Shown here piece by piece: positions 7,438 through 16,219 of a stretch of DNA of 64,000 nt (position 1 is the first letter of the stretch; the number at the start of each line of letters is the position of its first letter). A model generated the notes under the pieces. That model ran no database searches, was not told the origin of the DNA, and was given only the letters and a program-made list of their open reading frames with translations. The stretch lies in contig NZ_VLLR01000001.1 of NCBI RefSeq assembly GCF_007570935.1, positions 124,001 to 188,000 of the forward strand, written 5' to 3'. The translations under genes were made by a program, and so were the position numbers. Origin of the DNA: Lactobacillus sp. LL6. Lineage in GTDB: Bacteria > Bacillota > Bacilli > Lactobacillales > Lactobacillaceae.

Positions 7438-8352
7438 TTGAAATTTCAATGCAGTAGCTGTGGTTTAAGGATAGATTCACTGCATTTTAAGCAAAAAGGA
7501 TTGATGAATCCTAAATTAACTAGTATTTGTGACATCTGTATTCAGCGTGGTGAAATAGCAGAAAAATTTGCTAACAGCAGTGTGAATGCTTTTGCACAAA
7601 CTCTTCTTTATACTTTTGTTGGTGTTGATGGAGATGAAGAAGATGAATGGCTAGTTAAAGATAAGAAAATACGTAAGCGATATGAAGCGTTTATTCAGGA
7701 TTATGATGGTAATGAACTTGCTCAGCAGCAGATAAATAGGCAAGAATTTAATAAAGCTGTAATTGCTAGTGAAACTGGAAAAATTGATTATATTCCAAAT
7801 ATGGGAATAGAATTTGCTAAAAATCTTGAAAAAATGAGCTTAGACGTAAGTTTTCAGCTTAATGAAGTTGATTATATTGACCGAGAAAGAATAAGGGCTA
7901 AGTACCATTATCGCTGTCAGTACTGCGGTCGACGTGGACGAAGTGTTGACCATAAAGATCCGGTATCACTTTCTCATAATAATGATTTAGATAATTTGAT
8001 ATTGTCATGTAGTGAATGCAATCGAATTAAATCTAATATGCCTTATAAACTATTTAAAAAACTTAATGATCAAATCCCAGAAATTAATAAAAAACTGGTT
8101 AAGTATGAAAATTCGCTGGGTAGTTTAAAAGAAGAATTTGCACATCGGCGCAGAAAACTTGCAGCTACAGCTCACTTAAAAGGGATTATAAATGATCCAG
8201 AATTGAATAAAATACGTAAGCAAAATAAGAAACTACAAGATGCAATTGATAGCTTGGAAAGTGATTATAATGCACTGAGAAGCTTGCGTGAGACGCATTT
8301 TGTAACTGGCTGGAAACTTGCTCAAGAAAATGAAAAAGAAGACATAATTTAA
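7438..8352 (+). CDS. HNH endonuclease family protein with N-terminal zinc ribbon and C-terminal coiled coil
   Basis: A 304-aa protein. The N-terminus carries two CxxC pairs (CSSCGLRI and SICDICIQRGE), probably a zinc ribbon. Residues ~155-200 form an HNH core: YRCQYCGRRGRSVDHKDP (CxxC, catalytic DH), then LDNLILSCSECNRIKSNM (Asn, CxxC). The C-terminal 100 residues are charged and helical with coiled-coil character. It starts with TTG directly behind the HD nucleotidase stop, preceded by a GGGGGAA ribosome site. A housekeeping role is not known. HNH nuclease activity is predicted from motifs only. Confidence 0.8.
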   Translation: MKFQCSSCGLRIDSLHFKQKGLMNPKLTSICDICIQRGEIAEKFANSSVNAFAQTLLYTFVGVDGDEEDEWLVKDKKIRKRYEAFIQDYDGNELAQQQINRQEFNKAVIASETGKIDYIPNMGIEFAKNLEKMSLDVSFQLNEVDYIDRERIRAKYHYRCQYCGRRGRSVDHKDPVSLSHNNDLDNLILSCSECNRIKSNMPYKLFKKLNDQIPEINKKLVKYENSLGSLKEEFAHRRRKLAATAHLKGIINDPELNKIRKQNKKLQDAIDSLESDYNALRSLRETHFVTGWKLAQENEKEDII

Positions 8353-8384
8353 AAAGCGCGGATTTTTAGGTCCGTGCTTTTTAT
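8353..8384 (+). terminator. Terminator of the HD-HNH operon
   Basis: AAAGCGCGGA (8353-8362) pairs with TCCGTGCTTT (8371-8380) with one G-U pair, then T-rich sequence. Confidence 0.85.
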
Positions 8385-8400
8385 ATGATTTTAATTCTTG

Positions 8401-9060
8401 TTATTGAATACCGAATAATAATAAATTAGTACCTTCATTATTAATGGTTCCGGCTTTTTTGAGTTGATTTAATGAAGTTAAAACAAATTTTCTTTGGTTG
8501 CCTTTTAATTTCTTGGCAGCTTTAATAGCTAATTCAAGGTCTTTTTTATTCTTTGAATCTTTTAAATTGCCAGCTCTTGAATCATCCATCTTATTGCTAT
8601 AACGCTTAGCAATACGTTTAAGAGGCTTAATAACACCTTGCATTGACTTAGTGTTCATGTAGAAGTATTCTAAGCCAGTTTGTGTTGTCCAAGCACTGTA
8701 TTTTTTATCTTTAGAAGCGACTAAATATTCAGGAGCTCCAAAAGCTTTTCCTTTCATTGTAGCGACTTTTTCAATTCTAAATTTAATTTTCTTTAAGTTC
8801 TTTGGACTAATTGTTTTAGCATGTTTTAGTGGAGTTACACTTTTTAGTTGTTTTTTGTAGTTAGTTGCACCAACATAAACTTTTCCAGAAATATTGTTAG
8901 TAACTTTGACAAGATAACCGTCTTTAGTTAATGGGGTATTCTTAATAGTTACAGATGCAGCTTTTGTTGTTGCGGCATTTGCTGGCATTGGAGTAACTGA
9001 CAAAGCGGTAACTGAAGATGTTAATAATGCAGCTGAAATTAATAGTTTCTTGAATTTCAT
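8401..9060 (-). CDS. Secreted protein of unknown function
   Basis: A 219-aa protein with a clear Sec signal peptide: basic MKFKK, a hydrophobic core, and a cleavage site after PANA (around residue 29). The mature part is lysine-rich (SGKVYVGATNYKKQLKS, KHAKTISPKNLKKIKFRIEK, LELAIKAAKKLKGNQRKF) and has no cysteine or obvious enzyme motif. The first half has the beta-rich, lysine-heavy look of lactobacillus SLAP-type wall-binding domains, but I cannot assert that family. It is monocistronic with its own promoter region, and convergent with the HNH gene. Confidence 0.7.
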   Translation of the reverse strand: MKFKKLLISAALLTSSVTALSVTPMPANAATTKAASVTIKNTPLTKDGYLVKVTNNISGKVYVGATNYKKQLKSVTPLKHAKTISPKNLKKIKFRIEKVATMKGKAFGAPEYLVASKDKKYSAWTTQTGLEYFYMNTKSMQGVIKPLKRIAKRYSNKMDDSRAGNLKDSKNKKDLELAIKAAKKLKGNQRKFVLTSLNQLKKAGTINNEGTNLLLFGIQ

Positions 9061-9137
9061 TTTTTGCCTCTTTTAAATTTATTAAACTTATTAGTTTACA
9101 AATGTATTATAGTTCTTTTTTCTTATAATGAAGCAAA

Positions 9138-9169
9138 AAAATGATAATCTATAAGAAATATAGACTATC
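9138..9169 (-). terminator. Terminator of the DUF805 gene
   Basis: On the minus strand GATAGTCTATA pairs with TATAGATTATC (plus-strand arms 9159-9169 and 9143-9153, one G-U pair), followed by ATTTTTTTG. Confidence 0.8.
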
Positions 9170-9180
9170 AATCCTTTTCA

Positions 9181-10116
9181 CTATCTAATAGTATCTTTCT
9201 TCTTAAACAAGTATCCTTCCCACTTAACTTCATGTTCAACAGTTGGGTGGAAAAGTAAAAATGCTAAAAGCCAGTTTCCAATATATGGTATTATTGTAAT
9301 CCAGAACCACCAGCCACTCATTCCGGCATCATGAAGACGGCGTACAGTATGTCCTAGTTGAGCTAAGAAAGTCCAAATAAGTCCAGCTACCATAATAACT
9401 ACCGCAATTAAGAAAAATGGCATTAGTGAATCAAATTCATTGTCACTAACAGCACTAGCTAAGCCATACATGAATGCAAAGAAATAAATTGGAATCACTA
9501 AAACTGCAGTTATAACACTGCTAATAGCAGTTCCTACCCAATAAGAAGTACGAGTTGAACGAGCATTCCATTTGAAACAATCAAAAAAGTGCTCTTTTAA
9601 AATCTGACCAATAGTGGGAACTGGAACTTTAAAAGTAGTTTCTTCATTTTGACTAAAGATTCCATAAACATCTACATCGCTATATAGGTAAGTACCCCAT
9701 TCAGTTGGTGCTTGTTTTGATGGTTGCAAGCTTAAATAAAATAAAAATAGACTTCCATATGGAATCAAATTTGCCCAGTACCAATAACCACTGTAGCCTA
9801 CATCATGAAGACGGCGTACTAATTGCCCTAGACCAGCTAGCCATATCCAAATAAGTAGAACAGCAGCTACAACATAGTCAATCAATCTAAGTCCAAGATT
9901 ATTAGTTGTATTACCATAATAAATAATAATACCTGCTAAGATGGAAATAATTAAATTAACTAGAATGCTGATCCAATAAGATTTACGTGTAGTTCTAGCT
10001 TTCCAAGTAAAGGGATGTAAATAAGCTTCATTTAGAATTTCGCTAAAACTTTCTTCTGGTGGCTTTGGTAAATCATCATTATATGGCTTGATGAAATAAT
10101 ATTCTTTGTTTTTCAT
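9181..10116 (-). CDS. Tandem DUF805 membrane protein
   Basis: A 311-aa integral membrane protein made of two DUF805-like units. Each unit starts with an aromatic F(T/K)W(K/N)AR(T/S)TR(K/T)SYW motif (residues ~35-50 and ~190-205), has hydrophobic helices, and contains the RRLHD(V/A)G(Y/M)SG(Y/W)W signature (RRLHDVGYSGYWYW and RRLHDAGMSGWWFW). Such doubled DUF805 proteins look like internal duplications. The function is unknown. ATG 10116 is chosen because GGAGG lies immediately upstream; the longer frame has no ribosome site. The gene is downstream of the lysine-regulated ABC transporter but separated from it by a terminator. Confidence 0.85.
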   Translation of the reverse strand: MKNKEYYFIKPYNDDLPKPPEESFSEILNEAYLHPFTWKARTTRKSYWISILVNLIISILAGIIIYYGNTTNNLGLRLIDYVVAAVLLIWIWLAGLGQLVRRLHDVGYSGYWYWANLIPYGSLFLFYLSLQPSKQAPTEWGTYLYSDVDVYGIFSQNEETTFKVPVPTIGQILKEHFFDCFKWNARSTRTSYWVGTAISSVITAVLVIPIYFFAFMYGLASAVSDNEFDSLMPFFLIAVVIMVAGLIWTFLAQLGHTVRRLHDAGMSGWWFWITIIPYIGNWLLAFLLFHPTVEHEVKWEGYLFKKKDTIR

Positions 10117-10150
10117 AATTTTCCTCCAAATAATTATTTTCAATTGTAAC

Positions 10151-10182
10151 AAAAAAGGCTAGAAGTACAAACTTTTAGCCTT
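10151..10182 (-). terminator. Terminator of the lysine-regulated ABC operon
   Basis: Minus strand AAGGCTAAAAG and CTTCTAGCCTT (plus-strand arms 10172-10182 and 10155-10165) with one mismatch, then a U run. Confidence 0.75.
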
Positions 10183-10188
10183 AGTTTT

Positions 10189-10944
10189 TTAGAAATCCAT
10201 CTTCTTAAAGTTGCGTAAGAACTTTTGAGTTTTAGCATTTTGAGGATTATCAAATAGGTCATTAGGATGTCCTTGTTCAGTAATTACACCATCACTAACA
10301 AATAACACATTGTCTGAAATCTTTTTAGCAAAGCCCATTTCGTGAGTAACGATTACCATTGTTAAGCCAGTAGTAGCTAATTTTTGCATTACATCAAGTA
10401 CTTCTCCAACCATTTCAGGGTCTAAAGCACTTGTTGGTTCGTCAAATAACAACACTTCTGGGTCCATTGAAATAGCTCTAGCGATTGCGACACGTTGTTG
10501 TTGTCCACCGGATAATTGTTGAGGCTTAGCATTGATAAATGGATCCATGCCAACCTTTTTTAAGTTTTCCATTGCAATTTTTTTAGCTTCAGCTTTAGAA
10601 CGCTTTAAAACTAATTCTTGTCCAATCATGCAGTTTTGAAGGACGTTTTTGTTTTCAAATAAATCAAATTGCTGAAAAACCATTCCTACCTTAGCGCGGA
10701 AAGCATTACGATCATAGCCAGGATGAAGAATGTTTTCACCGTGAAAATCTATTTCACCACCAGTTGGTTCTTCAAGTAAATTAATACAACGAAGAGTAGT
10801 GGATTTACCACCACCGGAAGGACCAATAATAGTTACAATTTCACCTTTTTTAATATCTACATTAATATCTTTAAGCACTTGGTGGTCACCATAGGCTTTT
10901 TGCATGTGCTTCAAGCTGATAATAGTTTCATTTGATTCACTCAT
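10189..10944 (-). CDS. Polar amino acid ABC transporter ATP-binding protein (lysine-regulated)
   Basis: A 251-aa PAAT-type ATPase. Walker A is [15 protein letters not shown]-loop [11 protein letters not shown] signature [16 protein letters not shown], Walker [15 protein letters not shown] and H-switch IVTHEMGF. It overlaps the stop of the upstream binding-protein/permease gene by 1 nt (TAATG), so it is translationally coupled. The operon is headed by a lysine riboswitch, so the substrate is most likely lysine, although the ATPase itself gives no specificity. Confidence 0.93.
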   Translation of the reverse strand: MSESNETIISLKHMQKAYGDHQVLKDINVDIKKGEIVTIIGPSGGGKSTTLRCINLLEEPTGGEIDFHGENILHPGYDRNAFRAKVGMVFQQFDLFENKNVLQNCMIGQELVLKRSKAEAKKIAMENLKKVGMDPFINAKPQQLSGGQQQRVAIARAISMDPEVLLFDEPTSALDPEMVGEVLDVMQKLATTGLTMVIVTHEMGFAKKISDNVLFVSDGVITEQGHPNDLFDNPQNAKTQKFLRNFKKMDF

Positions 10945-12563
10945 TAGTTATTAGCCTCCGCATCTTTTGGTGAGCCAACTTGAACTTGGTTGGCCATAAG
11001 ATTGTAGTTTTTATTGCCTTCAAGACGTTTTTCAATGAAATTGAAAATACGAGTAATAGTGAAAGTTAATACAAGATAAATTGCTGAAATCATCAAGTAA
11101 GTTGGGAAGAACTTAAATGTTTGACTGGCAATTGTAGTACCAACGAAGAATAATTCTGATACTGAAATAATACTCAATACAGATGTATCCTTAATGTTAA
11201 CGATAAATTCATTAGTAATTGATGGCAAGCAGTTCTTGATAGCTTGGGGTAAAATAATATGCCACATTCTTTGATTATGAGTCATACCAAGGGCACTCGC
11301 TGCTTCAAATTGACCTTCTGGAGTTGAAATAATACCACCACGAATAACTTCTGAAAGGTAGGCACCAGTATTGATTGAAACAATAACTAATGCAGCTAGG
11401 GTACGGTTTAAGTTGAGGTGCCAGAATTGTGCAATACCATAATAAATTACGGCTGCCTGAACCATCATTGGGGTACCACGGAAAATTTCAACATAAACTG
11501 AAAGTAGCCATTTAACAAAGTTAAGTCCCCAGCGTTTGCCACGAGTAGTAGGAGAAGGAATAGTACGAACAATACCTACTAAAAGTCCAATAAAGAATCC
11601 AACAACGGTACCAACTAATGCCAAGAGCAAAGTCATACCGATACCACTCATGATCATACCGCCGTATTGCTTCCAAGTTGAAACAAGCCAGTTTTCTTTT
11701 TTACCATTCTTTGAGTCGTCAGCTTTTGGTTGTTGCTTTACAGCTTCAGTCATTAACTTAGTGCGCTCAGAAGCTGGAATAGTTGCTAAAATCTTATTAG
11801 CTTCCTTTAAAAGCCCTGGTTGGGTTTTAGCAATACCAATTGAAGTTACTGATTCTTCTTCTGAAACATGGAAACCTGCCATCTTACTAATAGGAATAGC
11901 TTTGATATCTGGGTCTACTAACTTGAATGAAGTAGCTTCAGTATCTTCAGCAACATAACCATCTATAGTTCCAGAAATTAAACTCTGACGCATTGCTGAA
12001 AAATCACGCATTGCGGGTTCACGCTTTGCACCTTTTAATTCTTTAATTAAATTATAGTGGAAAGTACCTTGTTGAGCTGTTAATTTAGCACCTTTAAAAT
12101 CTGTAAGTTTCTTTGCATTTGCGTATTTGCTGTTATTCTTAGTAATAACAACAAAAGTACCTTTTCTATATGGTTTAGTAAAGTTGATTTCTTTTCTACG
12201 TTCTGCAGTTGGACTCATTCCAGCGATAATCATATCAGTTTTACCAGAAGTTAATGAAGGAAGAAGTCCGTCCCATTCAGTTTTAACAGCTACAACTTTA
12301 CGGTGCATTTTTTTACCAAGGATCTTGGCAATTTTTACATCGTAACCATTAGCATAAGTCTTAGAACCTTCGATTGGAATCGCACCATTTGCATTTGTAG
12401 TCTGAGTCCAGTTGTATGGTGGGTAGTTAGCCTCCATACCTATTTTAAGAACACCAGAGTCTTTTTTAGCAGCTTCTACACTACTATTTGTAAATTCTGA
12501 ACTAATAAATAAACTAAGGACAATTGTTAAAGCAGCAATTATCCATTTAAACCTTGACTTCAC
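10944..12563 (-). CDS. Fused substrate-binding protein/permease of an amino acid ABC transporter, probable lysine importer
   Basis: A 539-aa fusion. Residues 1-31 are a signal peptide. Residues ~38-275 are an SBP_bac_3 domain ([48 protein letters not shown]). After a Lys/Asp-rich linker, residues ~300-520 are a HisM/GlnP-type permease with the coupling loop [23 protein letters not shown]. Translation starts at GTG 12563 with AATTGGAGG upstream. Membrane-fused binding domains are typical of lactobacillus glutamine- or lysine-type transporters. The lysine riboswitch upstream (12655-12834) argues for lysine uptake. Confidence 0.9.
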   Translation of the reverse strand: MKSRFKWIIAALTIVLSLFISSEFTNSSVEAAKKDSGVLKIGMEANYPPYNWTQTTNANGAIPIEGSKTYANGYDVKIAKILGKKMHRKVVAVKTEWDGLLPSLTSGKTDMIIAGMSPTAERRKEINFTKPYRKGTFVVITKNNSKYANAKKLTDFKGAKLTAQQGTFHYNLIKELKGAKREPAMRDFSAMRQSLISGTIDGYVAEDTEATSFKLVDPDIKAIPISKMAGFHVSEEESVTSIGIAKTQPGLLKEANKILATIPASERTKLMTEAVKQQPKADDSKNGKKENWLVSTWKQYGGMIMSGIGMTLLLALVGTVVGFFIGLLVGIVRTIPSPTTRGKRWGLNFVKWLLSVYVEIFRGTPMMVQAAVIYYGIAQFWHLNLNRTLAALVIVSINTGAYLSEVIRGGIISTPEGQFEAASALGMTHNQRMWHIILPQAIKNCLPSITNEFIVNIKDTSVLSIISVSELFFVGTTIASQTFKFFPTYLMISAIYLVLTFTITRIFNFIEKRLEGNKNYNLMANQVQVGSPKDAEANN

Positions 12564-12609
12564 CTAAAAAACCTCCAATTTTTTGTCAAAGCCAATACAA
12601 CAAAGCGTA

Positions 12610-12636
12610 AAAAAATCCTCGCTTATGCAAGCGAGG
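12610..12636 (-). terminator. Riboswitch-controlled intrinsic terminator
   Basis: Minus strand CCTCGCTT-GCAT-AAGCGAGG followed by seven U, between the lysine aptamer and the transporter start. It is the expression platform: ligand binding should favour termination. Confidence 0.9.
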
Positions 12637-12654
12637 TTAATCATCAGTACTTAA

Positions 12655-12834
12655 ACCAAATCTTATAGCGCTCCCCGGGGACGAACCGAGACAGTCTGCA
12701 GCATCTTCTCCTGCAGCCCAACAAACTTTTATCACGACTAAAAGCTTATTTCGGCGGCAATCCTTACATCATCGGTCAAAATATACGCGTACTCGCGATG
12801 ATTTCGTGACTTGTCGCAACCTCTATTGCATTGG
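12655..12834 (-). ncRNA. Lysine riboswitch (L box) upstream of the ABC transporter
   Basis: Read on the minus strand, the leader contains the lysine-riboswitch landmarks in order: AGAGGTTGCG at the 5' side of P1/P2, GATTGCCGCCGAA, a P3 hairpin, GTTGGG, GACTGTC and the 3' strand GGAGCGCTATAAG. These conserved core elements and their order match the L box. A perfect terminator follows 20-40 nt later. The stretch 12564-12878, which has no gene, is thus fully explained by the promoter, aptamer, terminator and ribosome site. Confidence 0.9.
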
Positions 12835-12853
12835 AAATATTTAACTGAAAGAT

Positions 12854-12882
12854 AGATTAAAGGAAAAAGTGCTATTTGTCAA
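12854..12882 (-). promoter_or_regulatory. Promoter of the lysine-riboswitch leader
   Basis: Minus strand TTGACA (12882-12877), 17-nt spacer, TAATCT (12859-12854). The -35 box overlaps the last codons of the neighbouring glycosylase gene. Confidence 0.75.
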
Positions 12883-13511
12883 GTCCAACCATGATTTTCT
12901 TGATAATCACGTTTTTTCATTTTAGAAACATAAGGATTACCTTTAACAAAAAATCTAAGATTTTTATTTGCCCATTCTAAATCTGACTGATTAATTCCAA
13001 TTCTAGGAGATGTTATTATTTCCTGGGGAATTTTCTTGTGATTATCATTTAGATCAATGAAAAAAGGAGAATTACTTAAAAAATGTAAGTCCCATTTACG
13101 ACTATTGATTCCTAATGCTTGCATCATTTTACCTGGTCCATTAGTTAAAAGTGGGCCAGATTTTCCAGAGCGATTATTAATCATGGTACTGATTCCTAAT
13201 TGGGGTTCAATTGCACGAATCAAAATTCCTTGAGGTTCATCTTTTTCTTGAGTTGCTACATCAAAGAAGAAGTATTGCCTTTGCGAATATATATAAAGCG
13301 TCCCAGCTTCACCGTATAATCCTTCATTTGCAGGACTACGTCGGCCGTTATATGAATGAGCAGCTCGGTCTTTTTTACCTAAATAAGCTTCAGTTTCTAC
13401 AATGTAGCCACCTAATTTTTCTTTTCCATTATCAAAATAAAGCATTCGACCTAATAAATCTTGCGCAATGATTTCTGTGGGTCTAGTTGAAAAATAAGTT
13501 GAGTAATCCAT
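12879..13511 (-). CDS. DNA-3-methyladenine glycosylase (AAG/Mpg family)
   Basis: A 210-aa base-excision-repair glycosylase of the AAG fold that removes alkylated purines. Typical segments are IIAQDLLGRML near the N-terminus, GGYIVETEAYLGKKDRAAHSYNGRRSPANEGLYGEAGTLYIY with the catalytic Glu in the ETEAY motif (each part recognisable), then LLTNGPGKMMQALGI and a C-terminal DLEWANKNLRFFVKGNPYVSK. The start is ATG 13511, with GGAG upstream; a TTG at 13523 overlaps that ribosome site and is rejected. The gene sits near another alkylation-repair homologue (14328-14846). Confidence 0.92.
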   Translation of the reverse strand: MDYSTYFSTRPTEIIAQDLLGRMLYFDNGKEKLGGYIVETEAYLGKKDRAAHSYNGRRSPANEGLYGEAGTLYIYSQRQYFFFDVATQEKDEPQGILIRAIEPQLGISTMINNRSGKSGPLLTNGPGKMMQALGINSRKWDLHFLSNSPFFIDLNDNHKKIPQEIITSPRIGINQSDLEWANKNLRFFVKGNPYVSKMKKRDYQENHGWT

Positions 13512-13555
13512 AATTTTCTCCAAAATAAAAGCACAACTATTGTTGTACTAAAAAA

Positions 13556-14347
13556 TTATAATTCTTTTTCATGACGTTTTGCACGTATAAAGTGAAAGAT
13601 AATTGTTAACCCTAAAATTGTAAACACAACAATAGCGAAAGCTGTATTTGGCATTTCATAATGAAGCGGAGGAAGAGCTAATAAAAGTTTTAATGCAATG
13701 ATTCCGATTAAGACGTAAGCCATTGGCTGAAGTTCCGGAATAAATTCCATTAGTTTAATAATAATTTCGGCAACTCCTCTCATGCAAAGAATACCAATCA
13801 TTCCTCCAATTAAAACTACAACCGGATTATCAGAAACTGCAAGAGCTGCTAATACTGAATCGATTGAGAAGACAATATCCATTGCTTCAATTGAAATAAC
13901 AGTCCGCCAAAATAAAGATAAGATATGTTTTTTGGGCTTTTTATTTTTATGATGCTTTTTACGTCGTGCCTCTTTTTCTTTTTCGTGTTCTTCGGCTTCT
14001 TTTGGATGACGCTGATCATAGAAAAACTTGAAACATAAATAAAAGAGATAAATACTACCGGCAAGTTTTATCTCCCAAAAGTTAATTAGATATGTTCCAA
14101 TTCCAATTACGATAAAACGAAATAAATATGCTCCCCAAAGCCCATATATTAAGGATTTTCTTTGATCGCTTTTATCTGGTAAGCGTTGGGTTTGAGCTGC
14201 CAGAACAACAGCATTATCAACTGAAAGTAAACACTCCATTAAAATTAATGTGAAGATTATCATCCAATCTTTTCCGCTTGAGATTACATGTAACCAATTG
14301 AATCCATCAAAAAAGGGAGCGTACAGTTTAAGAATGGACATTAACAT
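13556..14347 (-). CDS. TerC family integral membrane protein
   Basis: A 263-aa membrane protein with about seven helices split by a very basic, charged cytoplasmic loop (KEAEEHEKEKEARRKKHH region, residues ~112-140). Both TerC metal-site motifs are present: LLSVDNAVVLAAQT in the first half and IVFSIDSVLAALAVSDN in the second. TerC/YceF-type proteins are linked to manganese export and metallation of exported enzymes. ATG 14347 (or 14341) overlaps the 3' end of the upstream MGMT-like gene by up to 20 nt, so the two are coupled. Confidence 0.9.
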   Translation of the reverse strand: MLMSILKLYAPFFDGFNWLHVISSGKDWMIIFTLILMECLLSVDNAVVLAAQTQRLPDKSDQRKSLIYGLWGAYLFRFIVIGIGTYLINFWEIKLAGSIYLFYLCFKFFYDQRHPKEAEEHEKEKEARRKKHHKNKKPKKHILSLFWRTVISIEAMDIVFSIDSVLAALAVSDNPVVVLIGGMIGILCMRGVAEIIIKLMEFIPELQPMAYVLIGIIALKLLLALPPLHYEMPNTAFAIVVFTILGLTIIFHFIRAKRHEKEL

Positions 14348-14846
14348 AACTCTTTTCTAAATTAATCAGTTTCATTTTTTCCTTTGGCCCTAATCTATAT
14401 CCACCTAATTTTCCATTTGCCATAATTATGCGATGATCTGGAATAAAGATAATAGCTGGGTTAAGTGCCACAGCGTGTGCGACTGCCCTTACTGAACGTG
14501 CATTATCTAAAGAAGTAGCAATATCTCCGTAGCTAACTGTAGCTCCGTAGGGTACTTTATTAACAACTTCTAACACGCTACGTTGAAAAGGAGTACCAAA
14601 TCCTGAAATATCAATAGGCACATCAAATTCACGACGTTTACCAGCAAAATATTCCTTCAATTGTTCTACATATGGTGCCAGTCTTTTTTCATCATGAATT
14701 AACATTCGATTAGGATAAAAGCCAAAGATAGGAGTGGAATTATCTGCAGTCTTAAGTCCTGCATAGGCTAAACCTTGATTAGTTACTGCCAAAAAATAAG
14801 TATTATCACCAATTGTCACATTATCATAGTAAAAAACGTCTGTCAT
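14328..14846 (-). CDS. O6-methylguanine-DNA methyltransferase homologue with Asp replacing the catalytic Cys
   Basis: A 172-aa two-domain protein of normal length for Ada-C/Ogt enzymes. The C-terminal DNA-binding domain is well preserved: GFGTPFQRSVLEVVNKVPYG (with Tyr100), SYGDIA, RAVAHAVALNP (Asn129) and LGGYRLG. However, the active-site motif, normally PCHR, reads IPDHRII: residue 137 is Asp (codon GAT at 14438-14436), which needs two base changes from a Cys codon. It therefore cannot act as a suicide alkyl acceptor by the known mechanism. It may be an alkyltransferase-like lesion sensor, or be inactive. It is coupled to terC. Confidence 0.85.
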   Translation of the reverse strand: MTDVFYYDNVTIGDNTYFLAVTNQGLAYAGLKTADNSTPIFGFYPNRMLIHDEKRLAPYVEQLKEYFAGKRREFDVPIDISGFGTPFQRSVLEVVNKVPYGATVSYGDIATSLDNARSVRAVAHAVALNPAIIFIPDHRIIMANGKLGGYRLGPKEKMKLINLEKSYVNVHS

Positions 14847-14929
14847 GTTTTACCACCACCTATTTCGGTATAAAATCAAAAATAAAAAAACATTATCTCA
14901 AGAATAACAACTTGTAGCTTGTAATTCAA

Positions 14930-15634
14930 TTACAATTTAGGAAAAATATCGATTGCATCTGTAATAATTGAATTAATATTTTGAGTTGGAATCTCAGTTT
15001 TATTAATTACCCAAACCTTGCTGGATGGCTTGCGATAGGCAAGAAGCTGAGCAAAAGGATATACTACGAAGCTAGTACCTGTAATAATAACTAAGTCAGA
15101 ATTTTTTATTGTATTTATTGAATTAGTTAGATTAGTTGGATCAATTCCTTCACCATAAAGAACAATTCCTGGACGAATAATGCCGCCACAATTTTTATGA
15201 ATATAGTTTTGAGAATATTCTTTATATGAAACAGGCTGCTTGCATTTAGTACAGTAAATATTATATAGATTACCATGAAATTCTATAACGTGCTCATTTC
15301 CTGCTTTTTTATCTAGTTGATCAATATTTTGAGTGATTAATTCACCTTTTTCATTGCAAATATCGGCAATCTTTTGATGAATTGGATTTGGAACTGCTTT
15401 TGGAAAATACATATTATGCATTACAAAATCATAAAATAATTCTGGGCGATTGAATAAGGTATCTTCACTTAAAATTGTTTCTGGGCTTTCTTTAATTCCA
15501 TGATAGATTCCACCTTTTGAGCGATAGTCGGGAATTCCTGAATGTGTTGATACACCTGCGCCAGTTAAAAACGTTATATGATTTGCATTTTGAATATCTT
15601 TTTTTAACTCTGTAATTTTTTCTGAAATACTCAT
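14930..15634 (-). CDS. Sir2-family NAD-dependent protein deacylase
   Basis: A 234-aa sirtuin. NAD-binding GAGVSTHSGIPDYRS is at residues 25-39, TQNIDQLD at 101-108, the catalytic His is H120 in the IEFHGN motif, and a small zinc module follows. The zinc ligands seen are C128, C131 and C149; the fourth position is His146 (HKNC) instead of Cys, so the site is CxxC...HxxC. The C-terminal Rossmann half has ITGTSFVVYPFAQLL. It probably removes acyl groups from protein lysines. The start is ATG 15634, with GGGG upstream (15641-15644 on the plus strand). It is monocistronic. Confidence 0.92.
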   Translation of the reverse strand: MSISEKITELKKDIQNANHITFLTGAGVSTHSGIPDYRSKGGIYHGIKESPETILSEDTLFNRPELFYDFVMHNMYFPKAVPNPIHQKIADICNEKGELITQNIDQLDKKAGNEHVIEFHGNLYNIYCTKCKQPVSYKEYSQNYIHKNCGGIIRPGIVLYGEGIDPTNLTNSINTIKNSDLVIITGTSFVVYPFAQLLAYRKPSSKVWVINKTEIPTQNINSIITDAIDIFPKL

Positions 15635-15727
15635 ATTAATTCCCCTCCATAAGTCAGCCCTTTATTTAATTATAATCCTTTTAGTTTGTTATAATTAAAT
15701 AAAGTTTGTTTTAGTTGAGGATATTTT

Positions 15728-16213
15728 ATGGTAAGTTTATCTTATTTTTATTTTATAATTAATGCTTTATTTTTATTTTATGCTTGTTACAGTTGGTATT
15801 GGCAAGCAAACCTGGTGGTACGTTGCCGCTATCGCATTTCTTCAATTGTTTGGGCAGTAATATTTATTTGGTTAGGATTTTCCTGGAATTATATTGCTAG
15901 AGGAGATTCTGGAGTTACAGTATTTTTGGCGTTATTTTTATTGATAAGTATTATTGATGGGTTTACAGGTTTAACAAATAAGCGAATTGTAGTTGCAGGA
16001 TATTTTAAGCGAACAATTAAATATGATGATTTATATGCTGTGAGAATTATTAATATTCCGAACCCTAAAAAGCCTAGTGTATTGTGTGTATTTCAAACTA
16101 AAAATGATAGACAATATGCACTACGCTTTAATATGGATGTAGAGCAGTTTATGAAAGTTCTTAAACCTCATTTGGATTCAAGTGTAAAAATAGAAATTGG
16201 GGGATTATTTTAA
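15728..16213 (+). CDS. Small membrane protein of unknown function
   Basis: A 161-aa protein with three hydrophobic segments in residues 1-85 (an FYFIINALFLFYACY helix, then SSIVWAVIFIWLGFSW, then FLALFLLISIIDGF). A soluble PH-like C-terminal part (TNKRIVVAGYFKRTIKYDDL, QYALRFNMDVEQFMKVLKPH) resembles the bPH/DUF5673-type tails of small membrane proteins, though the family is not certain. ATG 15728 follows GAGG at 15717-15720. It is convergent with cls, with only 6 nt between the stop codons. Confidence 0.7.
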   Translation: MVSLSYFYFIINALFLFYACYSWYWQANLVVRCRYRISSIVWAVIFIWLGFSWNYIARGDSGVTVFLALFLLISIIDGFTGLTNKRIVVAGYFKRTIKYDDLYAVRIINIPNPKKPSVLCVFQTKNDRQYALRFNMDVEQFMKVLKPHLDSSVKIEIGGLF

Positions 16214-16219
16214 ATTTGG

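Noticed and set aside
13849-14064. Alternative 71-aa frame within terC, possible frameshift
   Set aside because: The main terC frame is complete with both Asp motifs; the second frame is a shadow of the basic loop.
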